In this document: in pieces, positions 44,226 to 55,454 of the stretch
How positions within the stretch are numbered: the first letter of the stretch is position 1
Layout of the letters: the number at the start of each line of letters is the position of its first letter
Source: Euonymus europaeus
Taxonomy: Eukaryota; Streptophyta; Magnoliopsida; Celastrales; Celastraceae
Reading direction: 5' to 3'
Assembly: GCA_963580455.1 (NCBI GenBank)
Contig: OY756957.1
Coordinates: forward strand, 9,491,001-9,555,000
DNA length: 64,000 nucleotides
Notes under the pieces: generated by a model
Told to the model about the DNA's origin: nothing
What the model saw: only the letters and a program-made list of their open reading frames with translations
Databases searched by the model: none
Made by a program: the position numbers and the translations under genes

Positions 44226-45070
44226 TCCACTGTCAATCACACTACTCCATTGTAAATTTTATACTCTGATGTGTGGGGACCAAGTCTAGTGGCTTCTTTG
44301 TTAGGGCATAAATATTTTGTATTATTTGTGGATCACTTTACAAGATATATTGACTATTTCCTTTATTTCGTAAATCTGATGTATTGTCTGTCTTTCTATA
44401 ATTTTAGAGACTCGTTGAAAGAGAATTTGATACTAAGTGGGCATATCTTCGATCAAGTCACCACCATACACACGCAGCATTTCGATTTGGCAGAACGAAA
44501 ACAGCAGCCAAAAAACCTGCTAACTCATGCCAAATTACCCTCACAATTTTGGTCTTTTGCCTTTGAAGTTGTAGTCTACCTTAAAAACAAATTACCCCTC
44601 ACCACTACTAAATCTTACTCTCCCTATGAACTCTTATGTCAATCTCCTGCTAACTACTTCAAGTTGCATCCTTTTGGGTGTCTCTGCTATCCTTGACTAA
44701 GACCTTATGCTGCCAACAAACTAGAACTAAAATAATCTCTTTGTATTTTCTTGGGCAACTCGACATCGAAAAGTACGTTTAAATGTTATGATCCTAACAC
44801 TGGAAAACTCTATTTATCTCACCTTGTCTAATTTTGTGAAAATATTTATTTGATTTTCCCTCCTTTTGTTCCCCTTGCTCTTCAGTCATCTATCCACCCC
44901 TTCTCAGGGACCCCTACCTAACCTGCCCCCAATTCACATGACCAAGTTACAACCGACCAATGTTCCCTCAATTAGTTTATCATCTCAGTCTCATACAAGT
45001 TTTGAATACTATCATCACTCCCTTCACCATCTAGAACCATTAACTCACCTATGATTAACCCTTCCTCCTC
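44226..45070 (+). pseudogene. Old Copia integrase fragment
   Basis: The frame at 44271 reads WGPSLVASLLGHKYFVLFVD, then HFTRY, a normal integrase core start. Further on KLPSQFWSFAFEVVVYLKNK and SPYELLCQSP, then HPFGCLCYP, match the segment after the core. Much of the central core with two catalytic residues is degraded, and stops follow from 44697 onward. It is cut at 45070 by the minus-strand Copia. Confidence 0.85.
45066..45070. repeat. Target-site duplication TCCTC, left copy
   Basis: TCCTC precedes the LTR at 45071, and an identical TCCTC lies at 49921-49925 after the other LTR. Confidence 0.93.
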
Positions 45071-45276
45071 TGAAAACAAGTAGATTTCCAGAAGAAAACA
45101 CAAGAACGAGTTTAGAGAAAATATCTAGAACTCATTTTCATTATCCCATTGTTTTCTTACAAGACTGTAACTCACCAAGCTAACCCTAAAACCATGAATA
45201 AAAAATTGTTAATGTACAGTAAAAGATACTAAGAATCCCGCCTAAAACACCTAGACAAAACTATGTCGTTTTAACA
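45071..45276 (-). repeat. 3' LTR of the minus-strand Copia
   Basis: On the plus strand it reads TGAAAACAAG...GTTTTAACA, that is, TGTTAAAAC...CTTGTTTTCA on the coding strand. It is followed at 45277 by CCCCCCTTAAGG, the complement of the polypurine tract. Confidence 0.93.
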
Positions 45277-45290
45277 CCCCCCTTAAGGTG
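45277..45290 (-). other. Polypurine tract of the minus-strand Copia
   Basis: CCTTAAGGGGGG on the coding strand adjoins the 3' LTR. Confidence 0.85.
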
Positions 45291-45320
45291 GACGGTAGCA
45301 ATCGACTACGTTCAGCTTGC

Positions 45321-48300
45321 TCAAAATCTTTGTAAGTGTGCAACCGAGACTGGCTTGGTAAGAAAATCACTTGGCTGCTCGGAAAAAGTGATATGATGCA
45401 AACGAACAAAACCCAATTGAACCTTCTCGTGTGTGAAATGACAGTCGATCTCGATGTGCTTGGTACGTTCATGAAATATAGGATTTGTGGCAATATGAAT
45501 GGTTGCCTGACTGTCACAGAATAGAGAGATAGGCTGTGGAGGAACAACAAGAAATTCTCGCAAAAGAACTAGCAACCAAGTGAGTTCACTACAAGCATTC
45601 GCCATCGAACGATACTCGACTTCAGTAGAGGAACGAGATATAGTATGCTGTTTTTTCGATTTCCATGACACAACAGATTTGCCAAGAGTCACACAATAAC
45701 CACTAATCGAGCGACGGGTATCAGGACATGCACCTCAATCAGAATCACAATAGGCAATAACATTATAATCAGGTTGGAAAGAAAACTTGAGACCAGTACC
45801 TGGAGAGCCTTTCAAATATCTCAAAATGCGATGAGCACCCTTAAGATGTGTGTCAGATGGAGCTTGGAGAAATTGACTAAGTTGATGCACAACATAACTA
45901 ATTTCTGGTTGTGTCATCGTCAAATACATTAACTGACCTATCAATCATCTATAGCAGGTTGGATCATGAAGAGGAACACCATCATAAATCAAAAAATGAG
46001 TATCAACTCAGTAGGTGAAGACAATGGCTTTGCATTAAGAAAACCTGTGTCATGCAACAAATCAAGAAGATATTTCCTTTGGCTGATAACTAAACCAGAA
46101 GTAGAACGATGAATTTCCAGAACCAAGAAAAATTTTAAAAGCCCCAAATCCTTGATCTTTAGCTGAGACTTTAAATAAGCTTTGACAGAATGAATAAGAG
46201 ATATACTGGAACCTCCAATGATGATATCATCAACGTAGAGTAATAATGCAATGAAATCTTTCCCACGCTTCAGAGTATGTAATGAATAATCAGATGAAGA
46301 CTGGTGAAAACCATAATGACGAATCATTGCACTGAATTTCTCATTCCATTGTCGAGAGGCTTGCTTAAGCCTGTAGAGTGATTTTTTTAGCTTGCAAACA
46401 AGGTGAGGATCCTTTACAGGATATCCAGGAGGAGGTGTCATGTATACCTCTTCATGTAAGTCTCCATGAAGAAAAGCGTTATGAACATCCAGCTGGTGGA
46501 GAGTCCAATTACGCATAGATGCAAGAGCTAAGAACACTCGGATGGTCACCATTCACTACGGGTGAGAAAGTCTCAGTGTAATCAAAACCTGCCCAGTGAT
46601 TGAACCTCTGAGCCACTAAGCGGGCCTTATGTCTCTCAATTGTGCCATCCGGATTGAACTTGAGTTTGTAAACCCACTTGGAGCCCACAACCCACTTGGA
46701 GCCCACAACTTTTCTTCCTTGAGGCAAATAAACCAAATCCCAAATACCATTGTCACGAAGAGCCTGCAATTCAGAATTCATAGCATTTTTCCAAGGTAGA
46801 TCCTTTACTGCCTCAGAATAATGTGAAGGTTCTTTATGAGCAGAAACTGAATGTAAGAAGGCAACATGAGTGGTAGAAAAATTGTCATAAGAGAAATATC
46901 TATCAATTGGATATAAAGAAGTAGACGTAGTCCGGTGAGAAGCTTTGGAGTGGGAAGTACACGTTGTGCTATTACATTGATAGTCCTTTAGATATGATGG
47001 AGGTTGTTTAGCTCGTGAAGACCTTATTAACTCAATATCTGGATTGTCATTATCAACAATGTCATGTGAAAGAGATGAAGTATGTGTTGGAGAAGGAATA
47101 TAGGACTGCTGCTCATGAGGTAAGGATTGGGATGAAGATTGTAACTCTGGCTGTAAAGAAATAAATGTCTCAGATGAAGCATCCACTAGAGGCTCTGATG
47201 AAATAGTAGGTGGAGTATTAACAGTATGAAAAGGAAAAATGCTTTCATGAAAATCAACATCTCGAGAAATGAAAAGCTTATATGTATCAAGATCTAAAAC
47301 TTTGAAACCTTTTACACCATAAGGATACCCTAAGAATACACAAGGTCTGGCTCGAGCATAAAATTTAGAACGTGGATGAGGCTGGATCTTCACATAACAA
47401 AGATACCCAAAAACTCTCAAAGTATTGTAATCTGGAGATTTTTGGAAGAGTATTTGATATGTGCTATGTTTGTCCAATTGGCGTGATGGCAAACGATTTA
47501 TGAGATGAACTGCAGTCAAAACACAGTAGCTCCAAAATATTTCTGGAATATTAGCATGCAATCTTATGGCTCTAGCAGTGTTTAAAATATGTTGATGCTT
47601 GCTTTCCACTACCCCATTTTATTGGGGAGTATAAATGCAAGATGTTTGATGTAAAATGCCATTGGCATTGTAGAAATATTTAAAATTGAATTCAGCTCCA
47701 TTATCAGATCGCAAGATTTTGACTTTTGTGTGGAAATGTGTCTGAACATAAAAACAAAATTGTTCAATATAAGATCGAACTTCACTCTTTGAACGCAACA
47801 AATGAATCCAAGTAGCTCCACCATAATCATCTACTATAGTAAGAAAATACTTGTATCCATCTATTGAAGTCATTGAGTGAGGACCCCATATGTCCACATG
47901 GATAAGATCAAAAACAAAAGCAGTTTGTGAGATACTAACATTAAAAGGCTTGTGTTTCATCTTGGCCATAGGACAAGTAGGGAAAAATTCAAAATGCTCT
48001 TGAAATTGTTTTGGAAAAACATAGATGTGGAAAGAGATGGATGTCCTAGTCTATGATGCCATATCATGGAATCCTTTGTCACTGCATTTGAACTAGAAAT
48101 TGAGACATTGGTCACTAGCTTGGATCCCCAAAAATATAAGCACTTACGCATGCTCCCCACTCCAATCTTCTTCAAGGTGACTAAGTCCTGCACAATGCAA
48201 AATTGAGAATAAAAAATGACTGAATATTTATTTGTAGCCGTGAGCTTACTAACTGAAATGAGATTTATCTTGAATCTAGGAACACAAAGAACGTGACTCA

Positions 48301-48421
48301 AAGTGATGCCACGAGGTAGAATAAGAGATCCTATATGAGTGACTTGGTGTTGATCACCATTTGGAAGAGTAACACTACGATTCTGGACAGGATAAACAGT
48401 ACCTAAAAATCTAAAGAGCAT
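45321..48421 (-). pseudogene. Copia Pol of the minus-strand element (integrase, RT, RNase H), broken
   Basis: Going leftward: GAG-pre-integrase (DSMIWHHRLGHPSLST), integrase core (HVDIWGPHSMTSIDGYKYFL, VDDYGGATWIHLL, ILRSDNGAEF), VVERKHQHILNTARAI-like block, FLGYPYGVKGFKVLDL, RT with [20 protein letters not shown] and the YVDD box LLLYVDDIIIGG, then RNase H (SRSSTEVEYRSMANACSELT, FHERTKHIEIDCHF). Frame changes near 47960, 47610, 46530, 45970 and 45710 split it into six frames. An 18 bp duplication gives VVGSKWVVGSKW. Many catalytic motifs survive, so it decayed after insertion. Confidence 0.92.
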
Positions 48422-49605
48422 ACTATGTGATCGCTAGCACCACTGTCAATTAACCACGAGACAAGGAAAGAAAGTTTAAAATTAGAATTTGGTGTAGTGC
48501 TACCTGAAACTGCTGACACATAAGACATGACTGAAGAAGAGTTGGGGTTACTACCTGAACTATGCTCAGAAATTGGGTAAGACCTTTCACTAGAGTGAGC
48601 AGTTGAAGGAGAGGAATTTAGCTTGAGAAAATGCATTAATTGTTTACAGAGCTCTGGTGGCATATGAAGTGAACTCGAGTTTAGGTCCGGACATTGCACT
48701 GTTTCTGCCTGGTTTGCATAATGACTCTTTTCATAATGTTGGTTTGGATTATGTCGTGACTGACATTTGGGTTGTCCTGAAGGATACCCATGTAGCTTGT
48801 AACATTTCTCTATGGTATGTCCTTGTTTATGACAATAATTGCAAGACAGAGCTTCTTTCTTCCCCTGTGCTCCAGATCGAACTGTTAAGACTATAGAGTT
48901 ACTCCCTGACTCGGTGGTTGTGTCATTGAAATCTATCTCTCCATGTGCAACACCATAGAAAGAGCTTTGGCATAACTAGGCAAAGGCTCCATAGCCAAGA
49001 TTTGATTTCGTACTGTTGAATAGCTCTCATTGAGTCCCATTAGAAAAACATTGTATGATCCTTCTGTTGGTACCTCTCCAAAGCTGCGTGTGAACCACAA
49101 GAACAATCCGGTATCACATTGTAATAAACATATTCATCCCATAAGGCTTTCTGTCTCGTGTAGTACTCGGTTACAGACATGGTTCCTTGCTTGATTTCTT
49201 CCATACTTTGACGCAACTCGTACACACGTGTATCATTAGATGAAGCATACATGGTTTTCAGATCCTGCCATAAGGCATGGGCTGTTATTGCTCCAGACAA
49301 ACTTCCAACAATCTCTTTAGCAATACAGTTGGAAATCCAGGTGATAATCAAGCTATTACAACGCCTCCATGAAGCATATCGAGGATCATCTGGATTGACC
49401 ACTGTCAACGATCCATCCACAAAACTCTTCTTGTTTCTTCCTTCCAAGGCCATTAACATACCTTGACTCCATGCGTGGTAGTTGTTTCGTCGATCAACGC
49501 CAGACCGATAAGCTTGGTCACTGCATAATCCACAGTAGAAAGGTTGAGTGGATCATCCGTAGGATCCAAAGAACCACTGGTCGCAGATTTTGCAACAATT
49601 TCCAT
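48422..49605 (-). pseudogene. Gag and protease of the minus-strand Copia, broken
   Basis: The start MEIVAKSATSGSLDPTDDPL (ATG at 49603-49605) is followed by a frame change near 49500 into NNYHAWSQGMLMALEGRNK. The Gag core RRCNSLIITWISNCIAKEIV, ALWQDLKTMY and EEIKQGTMSVTEYYTRQKAL lies at 49040-49459. The knuckle CNYCHKQGHTIEKCYKLHG is near 48795-48850, and the protease motif WLIDSGASDHIVC is near 48420-48465. Frame changes separate these parts. Gag forms the particle and the protease processes it. Confidence 0.9.
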
Positions 49606-49697
49606 CTTGTCCGACGTAGATCAAAGATAGATAGAAAGAATGAAAAATAGAGAAAGAGAGTAATATGAAACAAAGATCAGCAGCCTCTAATCAACGT

Positions 49698-49714
49698 AAC
49701 CTGCTCTGATACAA
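49698..49714 (-). other. Primer-binding site of the minus-strand Copia
   Basis: On the coding strand TTGTATCAGAGCAGG begins directly after the 5' LTR ending TTTTCA, a variant of TGGTATCAGAGC. Confidence 0.85.
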
Positions 49715-49920
49715 TGAAAACAAGTAAATTTCCATAAGAAAACAGAAGAACGAGTTCAGAGAAAATATCCAGATCTCATTTTCATTATCCCAATGTTTTC
49801 TTACAAGATAGTAACTCACCAAGCTAACCCTAAAACCATGAATAAAAAATTGTTAATGTACAGTAAAAGATACTAAGAATCCCGCCTAAAACACCTAGAC
49901 AAAACTATGTCGTTTAAACA
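49715..49920 (-). repeat. 5' LTR of the minus-strand Copia
   Basis: 206 bp, the partner of 45071-45276. The right flank is TCCTC. Confidence 0.93.
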
Positions 49921-49925
49921 TCCTC

Positions 49926-50602
49926 CTTCTCTAATCCTGAACCCACACTATCTCCTCCTCCATCTAATCATCCTATGGCCACACATTCCAAAAATCACAT
50001 TTATTAGCCCAACACCTTCACCATAGTACTCTCCATCACATTCCTATAACTTCTGAACCACATAATGTCTATTAGGCACTTAAATCTCCTCACTAGCGGC
50101 AAGCTATGGAGGAAGAACTTCTAGCTCTTCGTAATCATGGCACTTGGAAATTGGTTCCTCTATGCAACCAATTGCCTCCACATGGGTCTTTTGCATTATG
50201 CGCAATCCTGATGGCATGGTCCAACGATACAACGCAAGGCTCATCACTAAAGTGTTTCTCCATAAACTTGGGATTGATTATAGTAAAACCTTTAGTCCAG
50301 TTGTTAAAGCGATCACCATCCATTTGGTGCTCTCTCCTTGGTTGTAATGAAGAATTGGCCCTCAAAACAACTTGATGATAATAACGCATTTCTTCATTGA
50401 ACTTTATAAGAAACTGTGTTCATAAAATAGCCCCAGGATTTCTTGATGAGCATCTTTGCGTTCTACAAAAATCAATTTGCGATCTCAAACAAGCTCCTAA
50501 AGGTTGTTTTCATGCTCTTCAGACCGTTTTGCTGCATCTTAGGTTTCAAAATTCAAAAGTAGACTCATTTATATTTATTTATCACTCCAATTCCATTATT
50601 GC
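49926..50602 (+). pseudogene. Old Copia reverse transcriptase, first part
   Basis: From about 50104 the frames give [17 protein letters not shown], then [37 protein letters not shown], and PPGF-like FLDEHL followed by KSICDLKQAPKGCFHALQT and SKVDSFIFIYHSNSIIA. These are RT blocks of Copia elements with frame changes between them. The fragment is cut at 50602 by the plus-strand Copia, and continues at 55455 with YIIFYADD. Confidence 0.85.
50598..50602. repeat. Target-site duplication ATTGC, left copy
   Basis: ATTGC before the LTR at 50603 matches CTTGC at 55450-55454 in four of five bases. Joining the outer parts gives S-I-I-A then Y-I-I-F, so the target frame is restored. Confidence 0.85.
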
Positions 50603-50877
50603 TGATAGGATTTGATAATTTCAAATTAATTCGTTTTTATATTCTAGTTACTGTTTAAGTTACACAGCACCGTTTTAGTGCTCTCTTCTGTCTTTTGTTC
50701 TTCTTAGGTTTTTTCTTCTCTCTTAGATTTTGTTACCGTTGTTCTGCAATCGGTCTTTTCTTGTGACCGTTGCGAAGCAGATGGTCTACATAAGCTCACC
50801 TAGAGCTCATTATCTATAAGATCTTTGTTCAATTTATGAGTAACTTCTTCTTCCGCACTTACTGTAATTCGCTCTCA
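50603..50877 (+). repeat. 5' LTR of the plus-strand Copia
   Basis: 275 bp, starting TGATAGGATTTG and ending GCTCTCA. Confidence 0.95.
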
Positions 50878-50890
50878 TGGTATCGGAGCA
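50878..50890 (+). other. Primer-binding site of the plus-strand Copia
   Basis: TGGTATCGGAGC directly adjoins the LTR, one base from the common TGGTATCAGAGC. Confidence 0.92.
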
Positions 50891-50898
50891 GGTCGTTC

Positions 50899-52219
50899 AT
50901 GGCCCATACTAAGTTTGGAAACTCATCTAACCAAGCAACAATCTCTCTGCCTTCTTCAATTCCTTCTACCACTTCTTCTATGGCTGATTTTTCAGAATTC
51001 TCAGTCTTTCAACCTTCAATCGCTTAATCAGAGCCAAAATCCTTTTCGAAACCCTTTTTATTTAACTCACTCTGATTTTACTTCAAGCTTGATTGGAGGA
51101 TTGATATTGACTGGAAACAACTTCCATTTGTGGAGTAATCAACTGGAAACGGCGTTGAAGGCAAGAAACAAGATGGGCTTCATAAATGGAAGCCTCAAGA
51201 TGCCAGAAGAGACACATCCAGGTTACCAAGATTGGGTTCAATGTGACAGTTTGGTCAAAACCTGGATAACTAATTGTGTTTCTCAAGATATTCTTGTTAG
51301 TATTTCTACTTCCAAGACAGCTTTTGAACTCTGGAGTGACCTAAAGAACAGGTACTCATCTTCTAACCCAGCAAGAGATTTTGAACTTGCTAGGCTTATT
51401 TCAAATATTAAGCAAGGTAGTTCTTCTGTAAATGAATATTATGCTCGATTAAAATCTCTCTGGGATGAGTTAGATCAATACAAAGCACTGCCTATTTGCA
51501 AATATGGAGGTTGTTCCTGTGAAGTAGAGAAAATAGCCAGATTTGAACGCAATAAGGATAAATTGCTTCAGTTTCTCATGGGATCGGATGACTCTTTTGA
51601 GCATGTTACCAACCAAATATTGCTGATGGATCCTCTACCAGAAGTCAATAAAGCTTTTGCCCAAGTTGGGCAGGTGGAGAGGAAATTAACAGTGAATCAA
51701 AATGACAAGAAGCAACAGACTAAGGACAACAATGTTCAGGACTCCATGGCTATGCAGGTTTCTTGCAAAGGTACTTACTCTGTGGGAAAGGATTTTAAAT
51801 CTGGAAAAAGAACACAAGGTGAACGAGAGAAGTTATTTTGCAAATATTGCAAAAAGACTAATCACACGGTGGACAAGTGCTTCAAACTTATTGGATTTCC
51901 TGCAGACATGGAGAATCCTACCAAGAAATCAAGGATATCAGCACCTGCAGCACCTGCTTTTGGAGACAAAAGAAATCACTCAGTCAATCAAGTTGATTCA
52001 TCTCAAAATTCTCAAGTCTCTTCGCTGCAATTATCTGGAGAGCAGTGTCAACAACTTCTGGCATATTTGAAAGCAAATATGGGATCTACAAGCAGCCAGA
52101 ACAACGTGACAACTGCCTCTGCAGTGGGAGGTACTTTCCTAAACTCAACTTGGATACTGGACACTGGTGCATCAGATCATGTAGTATGCATTGCTGATTA
52201 TTTTTATACATCTAAATGA
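50899..52219 (+). pseudogene. Gag and protease start of the plus-strand Copia
   Basis: The likely native start is the ATG at 50899 (MAHTKFGNSSNQATISLPSS), a serine-rich leader. The Gag body lies in another frame from about 51030 (434-codon frame from 50915): LIGGLILTGNNFHLWSNQLE, DWVQCDSLVKTWITNCVSQD, AFELWSDLKNRY and KQGSSSVNEYYARLKSLWDE. The knuckle CKYCKKTNHTVDKC is at about 51840-51881 and the protease motif WILDTGASDHVVC is at about 52150-52188. The frame stops at TGA 52217-52219. A frameshift near 51025 separates leader and body, so the gene is only nearly intact. Confidence 0.88.
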
Positions 52220-52228
52220 GTTGATGAT

Positions 52229-55176
52229 ATGCATGTTATACTGCCTGATGGTGTGAGATATGAAGTGCATTCCATAGGAAATATTAGACTAAAGAATAAT
52301 GTAGACCTAAGGGATGTTCTGTATGTTAAAAAATTTAATTTTAATCTAATATCTATAAGTAAGGTAGCTGCAAGCCAGAATTACCAATTGATTTTTACCC
52401 TAAACTCGTGTGATTTGCAGGATTTAGTCACATTCAAGAAGAGTAGGATGGGAACCTTGATTAATGGTTTGTACTACTTGCTTCCAGAACTTGAACCAGA
52501 AAGAAAGAAAGTAGCTTTTGTTAATCATGCTGAGAAGAAAAACCAGTGGCACTACAGATTAGGCCATCCATCGTCTAGGATATCGTCTATGTTACCTACT
52601 CATGTTAGTGAACAATGTAATCAATGTTTAATTTGCCCTTTAGCTAAGATGAAGAGATCATCATTTTCCCTTAGTCAAACTAAGAGTAATGTTGTTTTTG
52701 AACTGATTCATGTAGACATATGGGGGCCAAACAGTGTAGTTTCTTTTGAAGGTTATAAATATTTCTTGACTATTGTTGATGATTTTTCAAGAGCTAGTTG
52801 GATTATTCTTATGAAATCTAAGACTGAAGTAAAAGATCACATAAAGTCTTTTAACAATTATGTTAAGAATCAATTCAATACCAAGATTAAGGTTATAAGA
52901 AGTGACAATGGTATGGAGTTTAATCTGCTAGATTTCTATAAAACTGAAGGGATAGTTCATCAAAAGAGTTGTCCATACACACCCCAACAGAATGGGGTGG
53001 TAGAAAGGAAGCATCAACATCTTTTAAATGTAAGTAGGGCAATTAAAATCCAAGCTAGTCTGCCTGAGGAGTATTGGACCTATTGTGTTATGACTGCAGT
53101 CTATTTGATCAATAGGTTGCCTTCTAGAACCTTAGATAAAAAGAGTCCTTATTCTATTCTATACAATACAGAACCTATATATAATGATTTAAAGACTTTT
53201 GGTTGCCTTTGTTATGCAAAAGTTTTGAGACAACAAAGTTCTAAGTTTGATCCAAGAGCAAGAAAATGTGTTTTTCTAGGATATCCCTATAATGTCAAAG
53301 GATACAAATTATTAGATTTAGAAACAAATGAGATATTCATTTCAAGGGATGTCAAATTTTATGAAGACATTTTTCCATTTAAGCAGACTGTTAATGAAAA
53401 TTTTGTTACAGATGTTCCTGTTACAGAACTTTCAACTCTGTCTGCAAATGAACAAACTGGAACCAGTAGTGTAGTTCCAGTTTCAAGGAGGGAAAGAAAA
53501 ATGCCTAAATATTTAGAAAACTATGATTGTAGTGACCTTATTTCTCATAAAAGCAACAATAGTTTGCATACTATATCTAATGCATCCTCATATAAGCATT
53601 CTATTTCTGCCATTGATGCACAACAGGAACCTAAAAATCATTTAGAAGCTTTTAAGTCTCTTCACTGGTGTGAAGCCATGAATGCTGAGATAAATGCTCT
53701 AAATGAGAAGAGAATAACACTTGGACCTTGGTTAAACTTCCAAAAGGAAGGAAAGCTGTAGGTTCAAGATGGGTATATAAAACTAAATATAACCCAGATG
53801 ACACTGTTGAGAGACACAAAGCAAGGCTTGTGGCTCAGGGATACAGCCAAAAGTTTGGTTTTGATTACAATGAAACATTTGCCCCAGTAATCAAAATGGT
53901 AACTGTTAGGATTTTTCTTGCTATGGCAGCAACTAATAATTGGACTGTACATCATCTAGACGTACACAATGCTTTTTTAAATGGAGAATTGCATGAAGAA
54001 GTTTATATGAAAATGCCACCTGGTTTTGAAACTGGTAGTTCAGATTATGTGTGTAAACTTAATAAATCTTTATATGGATTAAAGCAAGCCTCTAGGCAAT
54101 GGAATGAAAAGTGTAAGCTTGCCTTACTGAATTATGGTTTCAAACAATCTAAATCTGATTATTCATTATTTATTTACATTAAAGGCAGTTCCAAAGTTTT
54201 GCTTTTACTTTATGTAGATGACATGGCTGTTGGAGGAAATGATTTAGTCTTGATTAAGCATATAAAGTCTTATCTTGCTTGATGTTTTAAAATTAAGGAT
54301 CTTGGTGACTTGAAATATTTTCTTGGACTAGAGATTAACAAAACTAACAGAGGCATGACTGTATGCCAAAGAAAGTATGTTCTGGATTTGCTTGTTGAAA
54401 CAAATTTCAGGGATTGCAAGCCAATTGGTACTCCAATGGACATCAATTCCAGATTGTCTATCACAGAGGGAGAAGTCTTGAAAGATCCTATGCAATATAG
54501 AAGGATGATTGGAAAGCTGATCTACTTGACTTTAACCAGGCCAGACATTACTTTCAGTGTAAATTCTCTTAGTCAGTTCATGCAGGCTCCAACATCTTCT
54601 CATTTCAAAGCTGCTCAAAGACTCCTTAGATATCTAAAAGGAACTTTTGGCCAAGGTCTCTACTATCCTTCAGGACAGATCACAGAACTTAGTGCTCACT
54701 GTGATGCAGATTGGGCAACCTGTCCAGATACTCGAAGATCAATAACTGGTTACAGTGTAATGTTTGGAGAGGCTCTTGTAGCGTGGAAGTCTAAAAAGCA
54801 GCAAACCATCTCAAGATCTTCAGCAGAGGCTGAATATAGAGCCATAGCCTCTGTCACAAGTGAGATAATCTGGATCAATTCATTGCTTCAAGAGCTTCAG
54901 CATCCCATTAACAGGCGTATAGCTTTGTTCTCTGACAGCAAAGCTGCAATTCACATCTCTACTAATCCTGTATTTCACGAACGCACCAAGCACATTGAGA
55001 TTGATCTTCATTTTGTTCGGGAAAAGGTAGACAAGAGGTTAATTCAGCTTCATCACATCAATACTCTGAAACAACCAGCAGATATCTTCACCAAGCCTAT
55101 GGGAATCATTCAACTCCAGAATTTCATGCTCAAGCTTCACATGGTTGACACCCATGATGAGCTTGAAGGAGGGTGA
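52229..55176 (+). pseudogene. Pol of the plus-strand Copia, with few lesions
   Basis: Frame one (52229-53761) has WHYRLGHPSSRISSM, integrase VDIWGPNSVVSFEGYKYFL, VDDFSRASWIILMKS, VIRSDNGMEF and a later GVVERKHQHLLNVSRAI, holding the D, D, E triad. A frameshift near 53712 leads to the RT frame (53728-54282): [42 protein letters not shown] and the active site [15 protein letters not shown] at 54280-54282 interrupts it, and the rest (54310-55176) has LKYFLGLEI, YLTLTRPDI, RNase H HCDADWA and SRSSAEAEYRAIASVTSE. The catalytic motifs remain. Confidence 0.93.
55161..55173 (+). other. Polypurine tract of the plus-strand Copia
   Basis: GCTTGAAGGAGGG adjoins the 3' LTR at 55174. Confidence 0.85.
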
Positions 55177-55449
55177 TAGGATTTGATAATTTCAAATTAA
55201 TTCTTTTTTATATTCTAGTTACTGTTTAAGTTACACAGCACCGTTTTAGTGCTCTCTTCTGTCTTTTGTTCTTCTTAGGTTTTCTTCTTCTCTCTTAGAT
55301 TTTATTACCGTTGTTCTGCAACCGGTCTTTTCTTGTGACCGTTGCGAAGCAGCTGGTCTACATAAGCTCACCTAGAGCTCATTATCTGTAAGATCTTTGT
55401 TCAATTTATGAGTAACTTCTTCTTCCGCACTTACTGTAATTCGCTCTCA
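55174..55449 (+). repeat. 3' LTR of the plus-strand Copia
   Basis: 276 bp, the partner of 50603-50877. A short frame at 55408 begins inside it and runs into the flanking old Copia, so it is not a separate gene. Confidence 0.95.
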
Positions 55450-55454
55450 CTTGC

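Larger units (their letters stand above)
45071..49920 (-). mobile_element. Complete Copia element on the minus strand
   Basis: This 4850 bp element has 206 bp LTRs at 45071-45276 and 49715-49920, TSD TCCTC, a primer-binding site next to 49714 and a polypurine tract next to 45277. Reading leftward from 49605 it encodes Gag, protease, integrase, RT and RNase H, with several frame breaks. By eye the LTRs differ at about ten of 206 positions, an identity near 95%, so it is older than the Copia at 50603. The encoded proteins are close to those of that neighbour, so both belong to related lineages. Confidence 0.95.
50603..55449 (+). mobile_element. Complete Copia element on the plus strand (youngest of the nest)
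   Basis: The 4847 bp element has LTRs at 50603-50877 and 55174-55449, a primer-binding site directly at 50878 and a polypurine tract at 55161-55173. Gag, protease, integrase, RT and RNase H follow in the Copia order. By eye the two LTRs differ at about six or seven of 276 positions, near 97.5% identity, so it inserted more recently than the minus-strand neighbour. Only a few lesions break the reading frame. It lies in the RT of the old Copia. Confidence 0.96.

Noticed and set aside
48657..48896. Plus-strand 79-codon ORF
   Set aside because: It is antisense to the Gag knuckle region of the minus-strand Copia and has no resemblance to a protein family.
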